Of a stretch of 64,000 nt of DNA, positions 27,134 to 34,930 are shown piece by piece. The notes beneath the pieces were generated by a model. It did not search any database and had not been told where the DNA came from. It worked only from the letters and a program-made list of their open reading frames with translations. Made by a program: the position numbers and the translations under genes. This stretch comes from DATBGO01 sp963785765 (GTDB taxonomy: Bacteria > Actinomycetota > Actinomycetes > Streptosporangiales > Streptosporangiaceae), in contig CAWAWM010000002.1 in assembly GCA_963785765.1 (NCBI GenBank), positions 62,001-126,000 on the forward strand. The letters are read 5' to 3'. The first letter of the stretch is position 1. Every line of letters begins with the position of its first letter.

Positions 27134-27164
27134 GCTGAACAAAATTATGCCAGATTTGTTCAGC
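27134..27164. promoter_or_regulatory. Operator/promoter of toxin-antitoxin operon
   Basis: GCTGAACAAA and TTTGTTCAGC form a perfect 10-bp inverted repeat with an 11-bp spacer just upstream of the antitoxin GTG. The minus-strand sequence contains CATAAT, a good -10 box, inside the spacer, so a bound repressor would block it. Confidence 0.65.
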
Positions 27165-27583
27165 ACTGGCCAGCAATCACGGCCGAGCCGCCAATGGCGT
27201 TCGCGGCGGACACGGAGGTACCTGCCATCTACTCACCCCCAGTGTCCAAGCATCGGCGTACGACGCCGCGCAGTGAGCCAGGACCGGCGGCCAGGCCGGG
27301 TCTACACCGGACTGGTCCGAGTCCAGCCTCGCGCTGCGCCATACAGACGGCATCACGCTGAGCGGCGAAGAAGATCAGGGAGAACGCTCGCAGATCCGCC
27401 GATATGCACGCCTGGGTGAGCGGGCGGCAGGTTGGCTAGGACCGCACACAACGGGGTGATCTGTGTGCGGGGGGCGGCCATCACCGTCGTTGCCGGTATG
27501 CCGCGCAGCTCCACGTACCGCATGCACGGTGTCTTGCCCGGGAGTTGTGTCCGGAGAACGGTGAGCGGGCCGAGGAGCTTGCC
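27165..27583. other. Intergenic, no gene seen
   Basis: About 420 bp upstream of the STAS gene with no supported frame on either strand. Confidence 0.4.
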
Positions 27584-28084
27584 ATGGTGGTGATCAGAGA
27601 CGTCGCCACACGCGTCGTAATTGCCGCGTATGCTCTTGTGGCAGAGGCGCTCGGACCAATCCGCCTAGGGCTGGGGCCACCTGTGGACTTGTCGCTATCG
27701 CACCGCACGGACGGCGACAAAGTTATCGTTAACGCTAGCGGTGAGCTTGATATATACACCATGGGCAGGCTGAGAGATCTTCTTATCGATATCGCCTCCA
27801 ATTGGAAAGAAGCTTATCCCTTCACAATTACATTTGACCTAACCCTCGTAGAGTTCCTGGATAGTGCGGCCTTGGGCGTCCTGGTAGGTGGAGTGAAGAG
27901 AATTATTCTTCTGTTCGGCCGCCAGTATGAGGATAGTCAAATACCACCAGAAGAGCGCAAGGGCCCAATTTTGAACCCTCAAGGTAAACCGATAGCTACA
28001 ATAATATGCTATGAGCATATCGCAAAGATAATCCGCATGACTAATTTGACTAAAGTATTCGAAGTTTTCAATCTCTCAGGCTAG
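27584..28084 (+). CDS. STAS-domain protein (anti-sigma factor antagonist-like)
   Basis: 166 residues from ATG 27584 (GAGGAGCTTGCC upstream). After a hydrophobic N-terminal helix, VDLSLSHRTDGDKVIVNASG, ELDIYTMGRLRDLLIDIA and TFDLTLVEFLDSAALGVLVG give the STAS fold, with the Ser of DSAALG at the usual phosphorylation site. About 35 extra residues (GRQYEDSQIPPEERKGPI) are inserted before the last helix. From codon ~40 on, the gene is markedly AT-rich compared with its neighbours (AATAATATGC, AATTATTCTT), a sign of foreign origin. It may partner the RsbW-like ATPase in the same island. Confidence 0.8.
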   Translation: MVVIRDVATRVVIAAYALVAEALGPIRLGLGPPVDLSLSHRTDGDKVIVNASGELDIYTMGRLRDLLIDIASNWKEAYPFTITFDLTLVEFLDSAALGVLVGGVKRIILLFGRQYEDSQIPPEERKGPILNPQGKPIATIICYEHIAKIIRMTNLTKVFEVFNLSG

Positions 28085-28218
28085 CGGTTGATCCGTTTCT
28101 CAATCCTCTCGGCTATTTTATCGTATATCCTCTCCTGCTCAGCCCTAGATAGGGAAGCCAGCGGGAAAGCCGGATCGTTGATTGCTTGGAATTGTGAAAG
28201 TGTCTTGTCCCGAGAAAA
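28081..28218 (-). pseudogene. AT-rich C-terminal fragment, unknown protein
   Basis: Reads FSRDKTLSQFQAINDPAFPL then SLSRAEQERIYDKIAERIEK and RINR, stop. It is a charged helical tail with coding-like composition, the same low GC as the adjacent STAS gene, and no usable start codon after the upstream in-frame stop. Family unknown. Confidence 0.4.
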
Positions 28219-28239
28219 TCTGCAAGGGGACAGCCCTCG

Positions 28240-29061
28240 TCACGACTCCGCAGTGAGCCAGCCCGCCACGGTGCGGATCACGAAAGCCTGCCATTCCTGG
28301 CTCTGCGGGTTCAGGTACTGGGGGTCGTCATGGACAGCGAAGCCGTGCTGCGCGCCTTCGATCTCCACCAGCTCATGCGGCGCGGTGAACCGGCCCATTG
28401 CCTCACGGGACGACTCGATCGGCACCAGCGTGTCCTTGGTGCCGTGGACGACCAGCGTCGGTGCCTGGATCTCACCAAGGACCGTGTGCGGCTGCAGCCA
28501 GAACACCTCGTTGAAGATGGCCCGGCCGTGCCGGAAGGTCGGGGTGAACTGGATGAACCCCTGCTCGCTCAGCTCCCGGGCCTTCTCATCGTCCAGGTAG
28601 TCGTGGTGCCAGTAGGGACGGCTGTCGACCGTCCGCCGCTTGTAGTCGAACTGCGGGCACAGCAGCACCAGGCGGTCGGCCTCACCGGGCCGCTTGGCGG
28701 CGTAGTAGCCGCAGATGCCACCGCCGAAGCTCTGGCCGATGAGACTGACACGGTGAGCGCCGGTCGCGTCACGGGCATAGGCCAGCGCGACCCGGATGTC
28801 GTTGAGGATGGCCGAGAGAGTCAGCTCCTCCTGCCTGCCCTCACTCTCACCGTGGCCACGAAGGTCGAAGCGCAAGGACGCTACCTGGGCTTCGGCCAGT
28901 CCAGCAGCCATCCGGGAGAAGAACCCGCCTTCCTCACGGATGACACCACCACCATGGACCAGGACCGCAGCCCGTTCAGGTGCTCCGTCCGGGGTGACGA
29001 GCGTCCCGTGAAGCTGCAAACCGTCAAGAGTGCGGAAGGTGACCGGGGACTCCGGGGGCAT
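28240..29061 (-). CDS. Alpha/beta hydrolase (dienelactone/lysophospholipase-like)
   Basis: 273 residues. AVLVHGGGVIREEGGFF is the oxyanion region, LIGQSFGGGICGYYAAKRPG holds the nucleophile Ser in G-x-S-x-G, HGTKDTLVPIESSRE the acid Asp and IEGAQHGFAV the catalytic His. AGGAG lies five bases before the ATG. It is the last gene of a minus-strand operon after the Nudix and PfkB-like genes, overlapping the latter by 38 bp. Substrate unknown. Confidence 0.85.
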   Translation of the reverse strand: MPPESPVTFRTLDGLQLHGTLVTPDGAPERAAVLVHGGGVIREEGGFFSRMAAGLAEAQVASLRFDLRGHGESEGRQEELTLSAILNDIRVALAYARDATGAHRVSLIGQSFGGGICGYYAAKRPGEADRLVLLCPQFDYKRRTVDSRPYWHHDYLDDEKARELSEQGFIQFTPTFRHGRAIFNEVFWLQPHTVLGEIQAPTLVVHGTKDTLVPIESSREAMGRFTAPHELVEIEGAQHGFAVHDDPQYLNPQSQEWQAFVIRTVAGWLTAES

Positions 29062-30037
29062 GGGGGCTCCTTACTGGAATGGGCGGCAGCAGCTCTCCCA
29101 TCATCGCCGCTGCCGGGGTGGCCATACGTTCTCCGGAGGCAACGACAGCGCGCAGCTCGTCAAACAGCGGCATGGGTTCGTCGTGCCCGCGCTCGCAGCG
29201 CAGCGCGCCGCTGGCACAGGCCCACGTCACGCTTTCATCCAAGTTCCAGCCACGCAGCAGGCCGTAGAGCAAGCCACCCGAGAACGCCGCCCCAGCGCAG
29301 TGGGTGTGCCGGACGGCCACACGGAAAGCGGGCACGCTGAACTGGCGGTTTCCGTAGAGCGCGACCGCCCCTGCGGCTCCAGCAGTGACGACCACCCCGG
29401 CCGCACGGGTCACCGCGAGCATGGAATGAGCAAGCTGCACAGCATCGTCAGCCCGCTCGTCATCGAGATTGGTCTGGATTATCAGGCGAGGATGGCCGCG
29501 GACAGCATCAGCCACTGCCGGGGAGACGGGCGAACCCCCGAGGTTGACGACCGCCGGTACCTGCGCCGCCCGGGCAGCGTTGAGCATGCGGAGCGCCGCT
29601 GCCTCGATGAGCGGGTAGCAATCGATGTACGCAAACGAGGCGCAGGCCAGCGGCGAGAGATCGAGCCCGGCCAAGGAGCCAGCCACGCCGGGCAGATACG
29701 GGAACCACGTCCGGGTGCCCCGCTGGTCGGCTACCACCACGATCCGCGGCGTGACGGCCCCCTGCCTTGTTCTGGCGATGGCGGTCACGCCGCAGCGATC
29801 CAGCCATTGCTCAACCGTGGCGCCGTCCAGGTCGGCCCCGAGGTCGTTGGTGAGCAGCAGGGCCTGCACGTCGAGAGCAGCAAGCACCGCAGCGGCCATA
29901 GGCCCGTCAGCCGCGACCGACTGTTCGACGCTCATGACCTCCGCGCCGTGGTTGGGGGCCGGGAAGCGTGGCACTGTCCATAGTTCGGCTGCCGCCAGGT
30001 AGCTGAAGCAGACCACCGGGCCGGTCTGGCAAAGCAC
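29024..30037 (-). CDS. PfkB/ribokinase-fold protein lacking catalytic Asp
   Basis: 337 residues from GTG 30037, which abuts the TAG of the Nudix frame. PfkB-fold features: CFSYLAAAELWTVPRFPAPN (first strand), LLTNDLGADLDGATVEQWLD, ATP-site VVVTAGAAGAVALYGNRQF and the anion hole RHTHCAGAAFSGGLLYGLL. The family motif is D-T-x-G-A-G-D-A/S-F; here the catalytic base Asp is Ala250, and the sugar-binding GG-x-x-N motif near residue 43 is also changed (AADGPMAAAV). It is probably a pseudokinase or binding protein. Confidence 0.75.
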   Translation of the reverse strand: MLCQTGPVVCFSYLAAAELWTVPRFPAPNHGAEVMSVEQSVAADGPMAAAVLAALDVQALLLTNDLGADLDGATVEQWLDRCGVTAIARTRQGAVTPRIVVVADQRGTRTWFPYLPGVAGSLAGLDLSPLACASFAYIDCYPLIEAAALRMLNAARAAQVPAVVNLGGSPVSPAVADAVRGHPRLIIQTNLDDERADDAVQLAHSMLAVTRAAGVVVTAGAAGAVALYGNRQFSVPAFRVAVRHTHCAGAAFSGGLLYGLLRGWNLDESVTWACASGALRCERGHDEPMPLFDELRAVVASGERMATPAAAMMGELLPPIPVRSPHAPGVPGHLPHS

Positions 30038-30490
30038 CTACCAGCCGTAGAGGGAGAAGGACTGGCCCGCAGCGATGTGCGTCAGCGCCACACGGCAGTA
30101 ATCGATCAGGCGGTCAGGGAGGCTGTCCAGCGAGAACCAGGCAAGCTCAGCTCACTTCCCGGGCTCACGGTTCTCCGGCGTGCCCTCCCAGTCCTGGACG
30201 GTGAAGAAGAACGCCGCACGTTCACCACTGGAGGAGCTGTGCATGACGTGCGTGAACTGGACATCCTTTGCGGCGATGGTGATTCCCACCTCCTCGTTGG
30301 CCTCACGAACGAGGGCCTGGACAACTGACTCACCTGCTTCGAGGTGACCTGCGGGGACATGCCAGGCACCGTCCTCGAACCCGGTGTTGCGGCGACGGCC
30401 GAAAAGCACCTGACCACCGGGGCCGATCAGCAACAGGTGGACGTCGCCAGTGAGCGAGTGGCGGCGTGGGCGTGGAGTGCCGTCAGTCAT
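30038..30490 (-). pseudogene. Nudix hydrolase with in-frame TGA at codon 113
   Basis: From ATG 30490 (GGAGG seven bases upstream) the Nudix box is perfect: GHLEAGESVVQALV followed by REANEEVGI, i.e. G-x5-E-x7-RE-x2-EE-x-G. The frame meets TGA after ENREPGK (stop at 30152) but continues in the same frame as AELAWFSLDSLPDRLIDYCR and AGQSFSLYGW to a TAG that touches the next gene. Relatives usually have Cys at the interrupted position (EPxKC-x-ELxWF). So this is a one-base nonsense change or a recoded codon; the 112-residue product still contains the active site. Confidence 0.78.
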
Positions 30491-30641
30491 GGGCCGACCT
30501 CCATGGAGCAAGACCGAATGCGACTACCTCGCACCATAGAGACAGCGGGCGGCCAGGAGTATGCGTGTGGGGTATGCAGAGCGGACCGCCTGCACTGCGC
30601 GGAGTTGGGAGGGGCTTTAGGGCCGCGGTTTCAAGGTGATA

Positions 30642-31040
30642 TCAGCCGTGCGGCAGCTCGAACCAAGTCACCGTCCGGCCGCCGCCGCGCCGCCGCCACC
30701 CCCACCGCATGGCAAGGCGGGCAACGAGCTGAAGCCCCCGGCCGTCTTCCGCATCGATACCAGCTTGGCGCGGCTCCGGCACTTCCGGCCCGCTCAGGTC
30801 GGTGACCTCAACACGGATGACACCGGCCGCCGCCTTGACCGCAACCGTGACCACCCCGCCAGGAGCACCCGACCCGCTGTGCCGCACACTGTTGACGAAA
30901 AGCTCGTCCACCAGCAGGGCAGCCACGTCCCCGCACGGGTGACCGTGGCCCAGCACCCCGCCCACGAACGCGCGGGCAACCCGCGCCCGCTCCACCCGCC
31001 CCGCAAGCATCACGGTCTCCCGGACCACCGGCCCAGCCAT
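30642..31040 (-). CDS. RsbW-like ATP-binding protein (HATPase_c, anti-sigma type)
   Basis: 132 residues from ATG 31040 (GGAAGGCGGG upstream). ALLVDELFVNSVRHSGSG is the N box, VEVTDLSGPEVP the G1 box and AEDGRGLQLVARLAMRWGW the G2 region of GHKL ATPases of the HATPase_c_2/RsbW class, without histidine-kinase parts. Such proteins bind or phosphorylate STAS partners and hold sigma factors. It lies upstream of, and on the same strand as, the Nudix-kinase-hydrolase genes. The long alternative start (31106) adds an Arg/Pro-rich leader. Confidence 0.82.
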   Translation of the reverse strand: MAGPVVRETVMLAGRVERARVARAFVGGVLGHGHPCGDVAALLVDELFVNSVRHSGSGAPGGVVTVAVKAAAGVIRVEVTDLSGPEVPEPRQAGIDAEDGRGLQLVARLAMRWGWRRRGGGRTVTWFELPHG

Positions 31041-31294
31041 CAGCGCACCCGCCTTCCCGGGCCGCCGGCGGCCCGGCGAATCAGCGCGGGCCGCCGGCGG
31101 ACACACCGGGATGCACGCTCGACTCGGCGGCTAACGTCAAGCGCAGACACCCCCGGAACGGGGCCACCGGAACCCCGTCAAGCGGCTACGCAGACCGCTC
31201 CCTGGCCCTGGTGCCCGTCCGCTATGCGTCCGTGGATCCCGCAACACGGGGGTCTACAGCGCAACAAGGTGATACACCCTGAGACGAAGAAGAA

Positions 31295-31332
31295 ATGGCC
31301 CGCTTAGCGAGAATTCGCAGGTAGCGGGCCAT
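31295..31332. terminator. Inverted repeat beside second attachment site
   Basis: ATGGCCCGCT and AGCGGGCCAT, 10-bp perfect arms with an 18-bp spacer, followed by CTCTGC, 12 bp before the tRNA-Tyr half copy. It occupies the same position as the hairpin at 25920-25957 beside the other copy. Confidence 0.5.
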
Positions 31333-31344
31333 CTCTGCAGGTGG

Positions 31345-31400
31345 TGGCAGGTGTTGGGTTCGAACCAACGTAGGCTTAGCCGACGGTTTTACAGACCGCT
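31345..31400 (-). repeat. Partial tRNA-Tyr copy (attachment site)
   Basis: Fifty-six bases identical to 37252-37307, the tRNA-Tyr 3' half through the anticodon stem. The copy at 25969 and this one also share GGTGGTGGCAGG just outside the tRNA, which the true gene lacks, so that part derives from the elements' own attP. Confidence 0.9.
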
Positions 31401-31775
31401 TGCCCTGATCTGATTGCAGGCGCTTGACCTGCGGTTATTCGGCTGATTGCCCGCTTCGTGATCTTGCCTGTCCGTCATATGTCCGTGAATTCAGCGGGCC
31501 AGGCGGGTGAAATCGCGGACAGGCACGGACAGCGTCCGCACAAGCCCGCTACCAGCACGTTTACCTGATCTTGGCCCCGCTGGAGCAGTTGATTCCCGCG
31601 TCAAGGGGCATCCCGACCCGGGCCTGCGCGCGATCACCTGGGCACGCCAGCATGCCCTGACATCCTGATCGCCGACACCATGTTCGCGTTCCAGCCCGAG
31701 TGCAACGACCGCTGGGAATACCGCATCTGGGTGGAAACGGAAACGGACCGGAACTGCCCGGCCGACATGCTTCGG
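31401..31775. other. Intergenic with possible decayed C-terminus
   Basis: No complete gene. The plus strand around 31667-31793 can be read as MFAFQPECNDRWEYRIWVET then RNCPADMLRSAPRQ and a stop, coding-like but without start, ribosome-binding site or known family. CTGTCCGTCATATGTCCG at 31468 recurs near 36945. Confidence 0.35.
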
Positions 31776-32240
31776 TCAGCTCCCCGGCAATAGGGCACTC
31801 TTTCTCTGCCGCTCCTTTCTGCGGCTCAGATACCAACCTATACCATAGGCAACGACGGCGCCCAGCCAGCCAGCGCTCATATAGTCGAGTTCGCTTTTTC
31901 GCAAGGTGACGACATAATTCTCGCCTGATGCGAACGCCAGCAGAACAAAAGCCAGTCCGATAATAGACAGGGCAATCCATGACCAGTTGCGGCTCCGAAC
32001 AGACGTGATCAGCGCGATGACAGCCACAACCAGAATTATGGCGGCCACGATGATGTGGAGGAGGATAGTCGGATGCGTGAATACGAACTTCCAGTTGCTG
32101 GCAGATGACTTCCCCCCCGGGATGTTGACGTTGAAGCCAACCAGGGCAATGACTACGGCTAGCGCTATGACCAGCCCCCTTGACTGCTTCTTGAACCTTG
32201 CTATTTCCGACTTTTTCACCGTCTCGCCTGCTTTCAGCAT
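31776..32240 (-). CDS. Hypothetical four-helix membrane protein
   Basis: 154 residues. Four hydrophobic segments: GLVIALAVVIALVGFNVNIP, ILLHIIVAAIILVVAVIALI, WIALSIIGLAFVLLAFASG and MSAGWLGAVVAYGIGWYLS, with basic ends (KKSEIARFKKQ, SRRKERQRK). No family recognised. Base composition is lower in GC than the neighbours, in line with the island setting. An in-frame GTG (VKKSE) at 32219 is an alternative start. Confidence 0.55.
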   Translation of the reverse strand: MLKAGETVKKSEIARFKKQSRGLVIALAVVIALVGFNVNIPGGKSSASNWKFVFTHPTILLHIIVAAIILVVAVIALITSVRSRNWSWIALSIIGLAFVLLAFASGENYVVTLRKSELDYMSAGWLGAVVAYGIGWYLSRRKERQRKSALLPGS

Positions 32241-32390
32241 TAGCGCACGTTCTTGCTAGTCAAAGGGAGAGGGCGCCCGGTCGCGTTCTGTGTTCAGCAA
32301 GGATTCTCGTGTTCTCGATTCCGGGGAATCCTCACCCACGCTGGTGACCTTCCGGTGCGTAGGAGCACCTTGCGGGCCGCCAGGGGCCGG

Positions 32391-32429
32391 TGATCAGGTA
32401 TCGCAACTCTAAGTTGCGATACCTGATCA
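32391..32429. promoter_or_regulatory. Long perfect palindromic operator (TetR module 1)
   Basis: TGATCAGGTATCGCAACT-CTA-AGTTGCGATACCTGATCA: 18-bp arms, 3-bp centre. Its core ATCGCAAC/GTTGCGAT equals the operator upstream of the intact TetR at 33885-33913. A smaller site GCAAC-GCGGA-GTTGC (32451-32465) touches the start codon, again as in the intact module. Confidence 0.75.
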
Positions 32430-32466
32430 TGCCACAGAGCCGTCACGAACGCAACGCGGAGTTGCA

Positions 32467-32571
32467 ATGAAGCATGAGGCCGTTCCGGCGGGCCGCGCCG
32501 CGGTCCTCGCCGCAACGCTCAGCGAACTGACCGAGAAGGGCTACGCCGCCTTGACCGTCGACAACGTCGCC
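32467..32571 (+). pseudogene. TetR N-terminal fragment
   Basis: Reads AAVLAATLSELTEKGYAALT then VDNVARP, nearly the same as AAVLAATLAELTENGYAALT-VDNVARR in the TetR at 33218-33841, then breaks inside the HTH at the join to a resolvase fragment. A duplicated regulator destroyed by recombination. Confidence 0.75.
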
Positions 32572-32883
32572 CGTCCAGCGTGGTGTTCACCGTGCTCGCC
32601 GCGCTGTCGGGGATGGAGCGCGAGTACATCCGCGACCGCACCCTGGAGGGCCACGAGTCGGCCCGCGCCCGGGGCAAGTCGATCGGAGGCGCGGCCGTCA
32701 CCGATGAGGCGATGCTCGCCGCAGCGCTCCACCTGTGCGGGCAGGAGCTGAGCCTGCGCGACATCGCCACCCGGCTCGTCATCGCCAGGGCAAGAAGAAA
32801 GGCCAGCGCCCGTCGCCGGCCACCGTCATGCGCATGCCGCGCGAGCACGACGAAAAGACCGCCGCAGCGTCCGTGGTCGCCTG
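32572..32883 (+). pseudogene. Serine recombinase (resolvase) C-terminal fragment
   Basis: Reads FTVLAALSGMEREYIRDRTL, EGHESARARGKSIGGAAVTD and ELSLRDIATRLVI, then, one frame over, GKKKGQRPSPATVMRM and REHDEKTAAASVVA with a stop. This is the E-helix and C-terminal HTH of small serine recombinases. The catalytic Ser domain is missing and there is a frame change near 32790. Confidence 0.75.
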
Positions 32884-33033
32884 ATCATCATCCACCGACT
32901 CGCGCCCTGCCCCCGGCTATTGCTATAGGAGCTCCTGGCCGACCCGGCAAGACAAGAAGCTACCTTGCGGCTCGCCGTACTTATAGGAGTCCCAGGCCAT
33001 GCCGGGCGGCGTGCGGCTGCGGTACGGGCTCTC

Positions 33034-33217
33034 AGGCTTGCCAGGCGAGTTCGTATCCGTTTTCGCGGACGATGCGCTGTGCCGGGGCTGCGTCCGCGCG
33101 TTCGGCAGCCAGGCTGCCCGTGCGTTCGAGCATCCGCAGCCAGCCTGAAGTGACCAGAACCGGCTCGGCGTTCAATCCTGTTCCGATCCTGACAAAGCCC
33201 AACCAGCGGGCTGAACC
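33034..33217 (-). pseudogene. Degraded ORF, unknown product
   Basis: Directly after the TetR stop the minus strand stays open for about 60 codons, with VLVTSGWLRMLERTGSLAAE, RADAAPAQRIVRENGYELAW and QA before TGA. Composition is coding-like, but there is no ATG/GTG start and no ribosome-binding site, so it is probably the tail of a lost gene. Confidence 0.35.
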
Positions 33218-33841
33218 TTATGCCGGGTCTGACCTGAGTGCGCCGGCGCGGGCGGCGGCGAGCGCCACCCTGGCGGCGTTGTCGGCCGTGGTTCTGTCGA
33301 TCGGCTCGGCGGTGACCAGGAGCCGCAGGTAGATCGGTGCGAGAAGGGTTCTGATCAGTTCGGCGGGATCGGTGTCGGCGGGAAGCTCGCCGCGTGCGAT
33401 GGCGCCGGAGACGACCGGCTCCGCTTGCCGGAAGAGGGCCTCGAAAAAGCGGCGCCTCGCGCCAGCGACCTCCGGTATCCGGCCGGCATCGGACATCGAG
33501 GCGGCGGCGATGGTCCCGCCCGCCGGGCTGGTCAGGAACGCGACGGTCATCCGTGCGAGCCTGAGAAGATCGGTGCCGATGTCGCCGGTGTCGGGGAAGG
33601 GCATTTTCGCCGTCGTGGCGCGATCGGCCACCGCGTCGGCGACCAGGCCTTCGCGGTCCTTCCAGCGCCGGTAGATCGTCGTCTTGTGAACGCCGGAGCG
33701 CCGCGCGACGTTGTCGACGGTCAGGGCCGCGTAGCCGTTCTCGGTCAGTTCGGCGAGCGTTGCGGCGAGGACTGCGGCACGGACCTTCGGGCCGCGCCCG
33801 GCCGACCGGGCGCGGCCTGCTGGAGCGGACTGCGGCGTCAT
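33218..33841 (-). CDS. TetR family regulator of ABC exporter
   Basis: 207 residues. HTH: AAVLAATLAELTENGYAALT then VARRSGVHKTTIYRRWKDRE, followed by a TetR_C_11-like ligand domain rich in Ala/Leu. It starts at ATG 33841 with a palindromic site immediately upstream and a second, larger palindrome 45 bp further, so strong autorepression is likely. It is divergent from the ABC exporter operon, which is the probable second target; the inducer may be the exported drug. Confidence 0.88.
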   Translation of the reverse strand: MTPQSAPAGRARSAGRGPKVRAAVLAATLAELTENGYAALTVDNVARRSGVHKTTIYRRWKDREGLVADAVADRATTAKMPFPDTGDIGTDLLRLARMTVAFLTSPAGGTIAAASMSDAGRIPEVAGARRRFFEALFRQAEPVVSGAIARGELPADTDPAELIRTLLAPIYLRLLVTAEPIDRTTADNAARVALAAARAGALRSDPA

Positions 33842-33842
33842 T

Positions 33843-33857
33843 GCAACTCCAAGTTGC
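33843..33857. promoter_or_regulatory. Small TetR operator at start codon
   Basis: GCAACT-CCA-AGTTGC directly upstream of the tetR ATG. It carries the same GCAACT half-site as the two large palindromes, and a repressor here would also block ribosome access or early elongation. Confidence 0.6.
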
Positions 33858-33884
33858 GTTTCTCGCTGGGCTGTGTCACTCTAA

Positions 33885-33913
33885 CAATATCGCAACAAAA
33901 AGTTGCGATATTG
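33885..33913. promoter_or_regulatory. TetR operator between tetR and ABC exporter
   Basis: CAATATCGCAAC-AAAAA-GTTGCGATATTG, perfect 12-bp arms in the divergent intergenic region, sharing ATCGCAAC/GTTGCGAT with the palindrome at 32391-32429. Confidence 0.78.
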
Positions 33914-33994
33914 CGCGGTTCACCAGATTGACTGCCAGCTGTGGGTGGCTCCCCGCGCGTCCCCGGGCTCCCGGGAACTAAGGAAGTTGGATTC

Positions 33995-34930
33995 ATGGGT
34001 ACTCCGGCCATCCGCACCGAGGGTCTGTCCAAGCGCTACGGCTCCGCCGATGCTCTGCTCGGCCTCGACCTCGAGGTCGCCCAGGGCGAGGTCGTCGGTT
34101 ACCTGGGGCCTAACGGTGCCGGGAAGACCACCACCATCCGCCTGCTGCTGGGGCTGGCCCGGCCGACGTCGGGGCGGGCGGAGATCTTCGGGCTCGACTG
34201 CCAGCGTCAGGCCGTCGAGGCACACCGGCGGCTCGCTTACGTCCCCGGCGAGGCCAGCCTGTGGCCCTCGCTCACCGGGTTCGAGACAATTCATCTCCTG
34301 GGGCGGGTTCAGGGCCGGGTCGACACCGCGTACCGCGACGAGCTGATCCAGCGCTTCGATCTTGACCCGTCTAGGAAGGTGCGGGCTTACTCCAAGGGCA
34401 ACAAGCAGAAGATACTGCTCATCGCCGCCTTGATGACGCGCCCTGACCTGCTCGTGCTCGATGAGCCCACCAGCGGGCTCGACCCGCTTATGGAGCAGGC
34501 GTTCCGCCACAGCGTGGCCGAGGCACGCGATGCCGGGCAGACAGTGTTCTTGTCGTCGCACATCCTGAGTGAGGTCGAGGCCCTGTGCGACCGGGTGGGC
34601 ATCCTTCGCGAGGGTCGCCTGGTCGAGATAGGGACGCTGGCCGAGATGCGGCATCTGTCGGCGCTGACGGTCGAGGCCACGTTCGATGGCGTGCCCCCCG
34701 ACCTGACCGGGGTGGCGGGCGTGAGACGAGCCGTGGTGGACGGCCGCCATGTCCATCTTGAGATCCAGGGGCCGATCGAGCCGCTCGTCGAGGTCCTGGC
34801 CCGCACCGGCGTGCGCCAATTGCTCAGCCGCGAGCCCTCGCTCGAGGAACTGTTCCTGGCCCAGTACGGGCCCGGTGGCACGGCACCGGTCCTGACCGGA
34901 GCCGCGCCGGCCGGCATGGCTCGGTCATGA
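33995..34930 (+). CDS. ABC transporter ATP-binding protein (drug exporter type)
   Basis: 311 residues from ATG 33995 (AGGAAG upstream). Walker A GPNGAGKTTTIRLLLGL (residue ~41), signature YSKGNKQKILLIAAL (degenerate LSGGQ), Walker B LLVLDEPTSGLDP and switch His in FLSSHILSEVEALCDRVGIL. The C-terminal ~90 residues match the DrrA-like accessory part. It supplies ATP hydrolysis for the following permease, whose ATG overlaps its stop (ATGA). Confidence 0.92.
   Translation: MGTPAIRTEGLSKRYGSADALLGLDLEVAQGEVVGYLGPNGAGKTTTIRLLLGLARPTSGRAEIFGLDCQRQAVEAHRRLAYVPGEASLWPSLTGFETIHLLGRVQGRVDTAYRDELIQRFDLDPSRKVRAYSKGNKQKILLIAALMTRPDLLVLDEPTSGLDPLMEQAFRHSVAEARDAGQTVFLSSHILSEVEALCDRVGILREGRLVEIGTLAEMRHLSALTVEATFDGVPPDLTGVAGVRRAVVDGRHVHLEIQGPIEPLVEVLARTGVRQLLSREPSLEELFLAQYGPGGTAPVLTGAAPAGMARS

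Noticed and set aside
30106..30154. Selenocysteine insertion element after the Nudix TGA
   Set aside because: No stable stem with a suitable apical loop was found within the first ~40 bases after the TGA, so recoding is kept only as an alternative.
31561..31980. Minus-strand frame rich in Cys and Arg
   Set aside because: Largely a shadow of the membrane protein gene at 31776-32240; no ribosome-binding site or family pattern.
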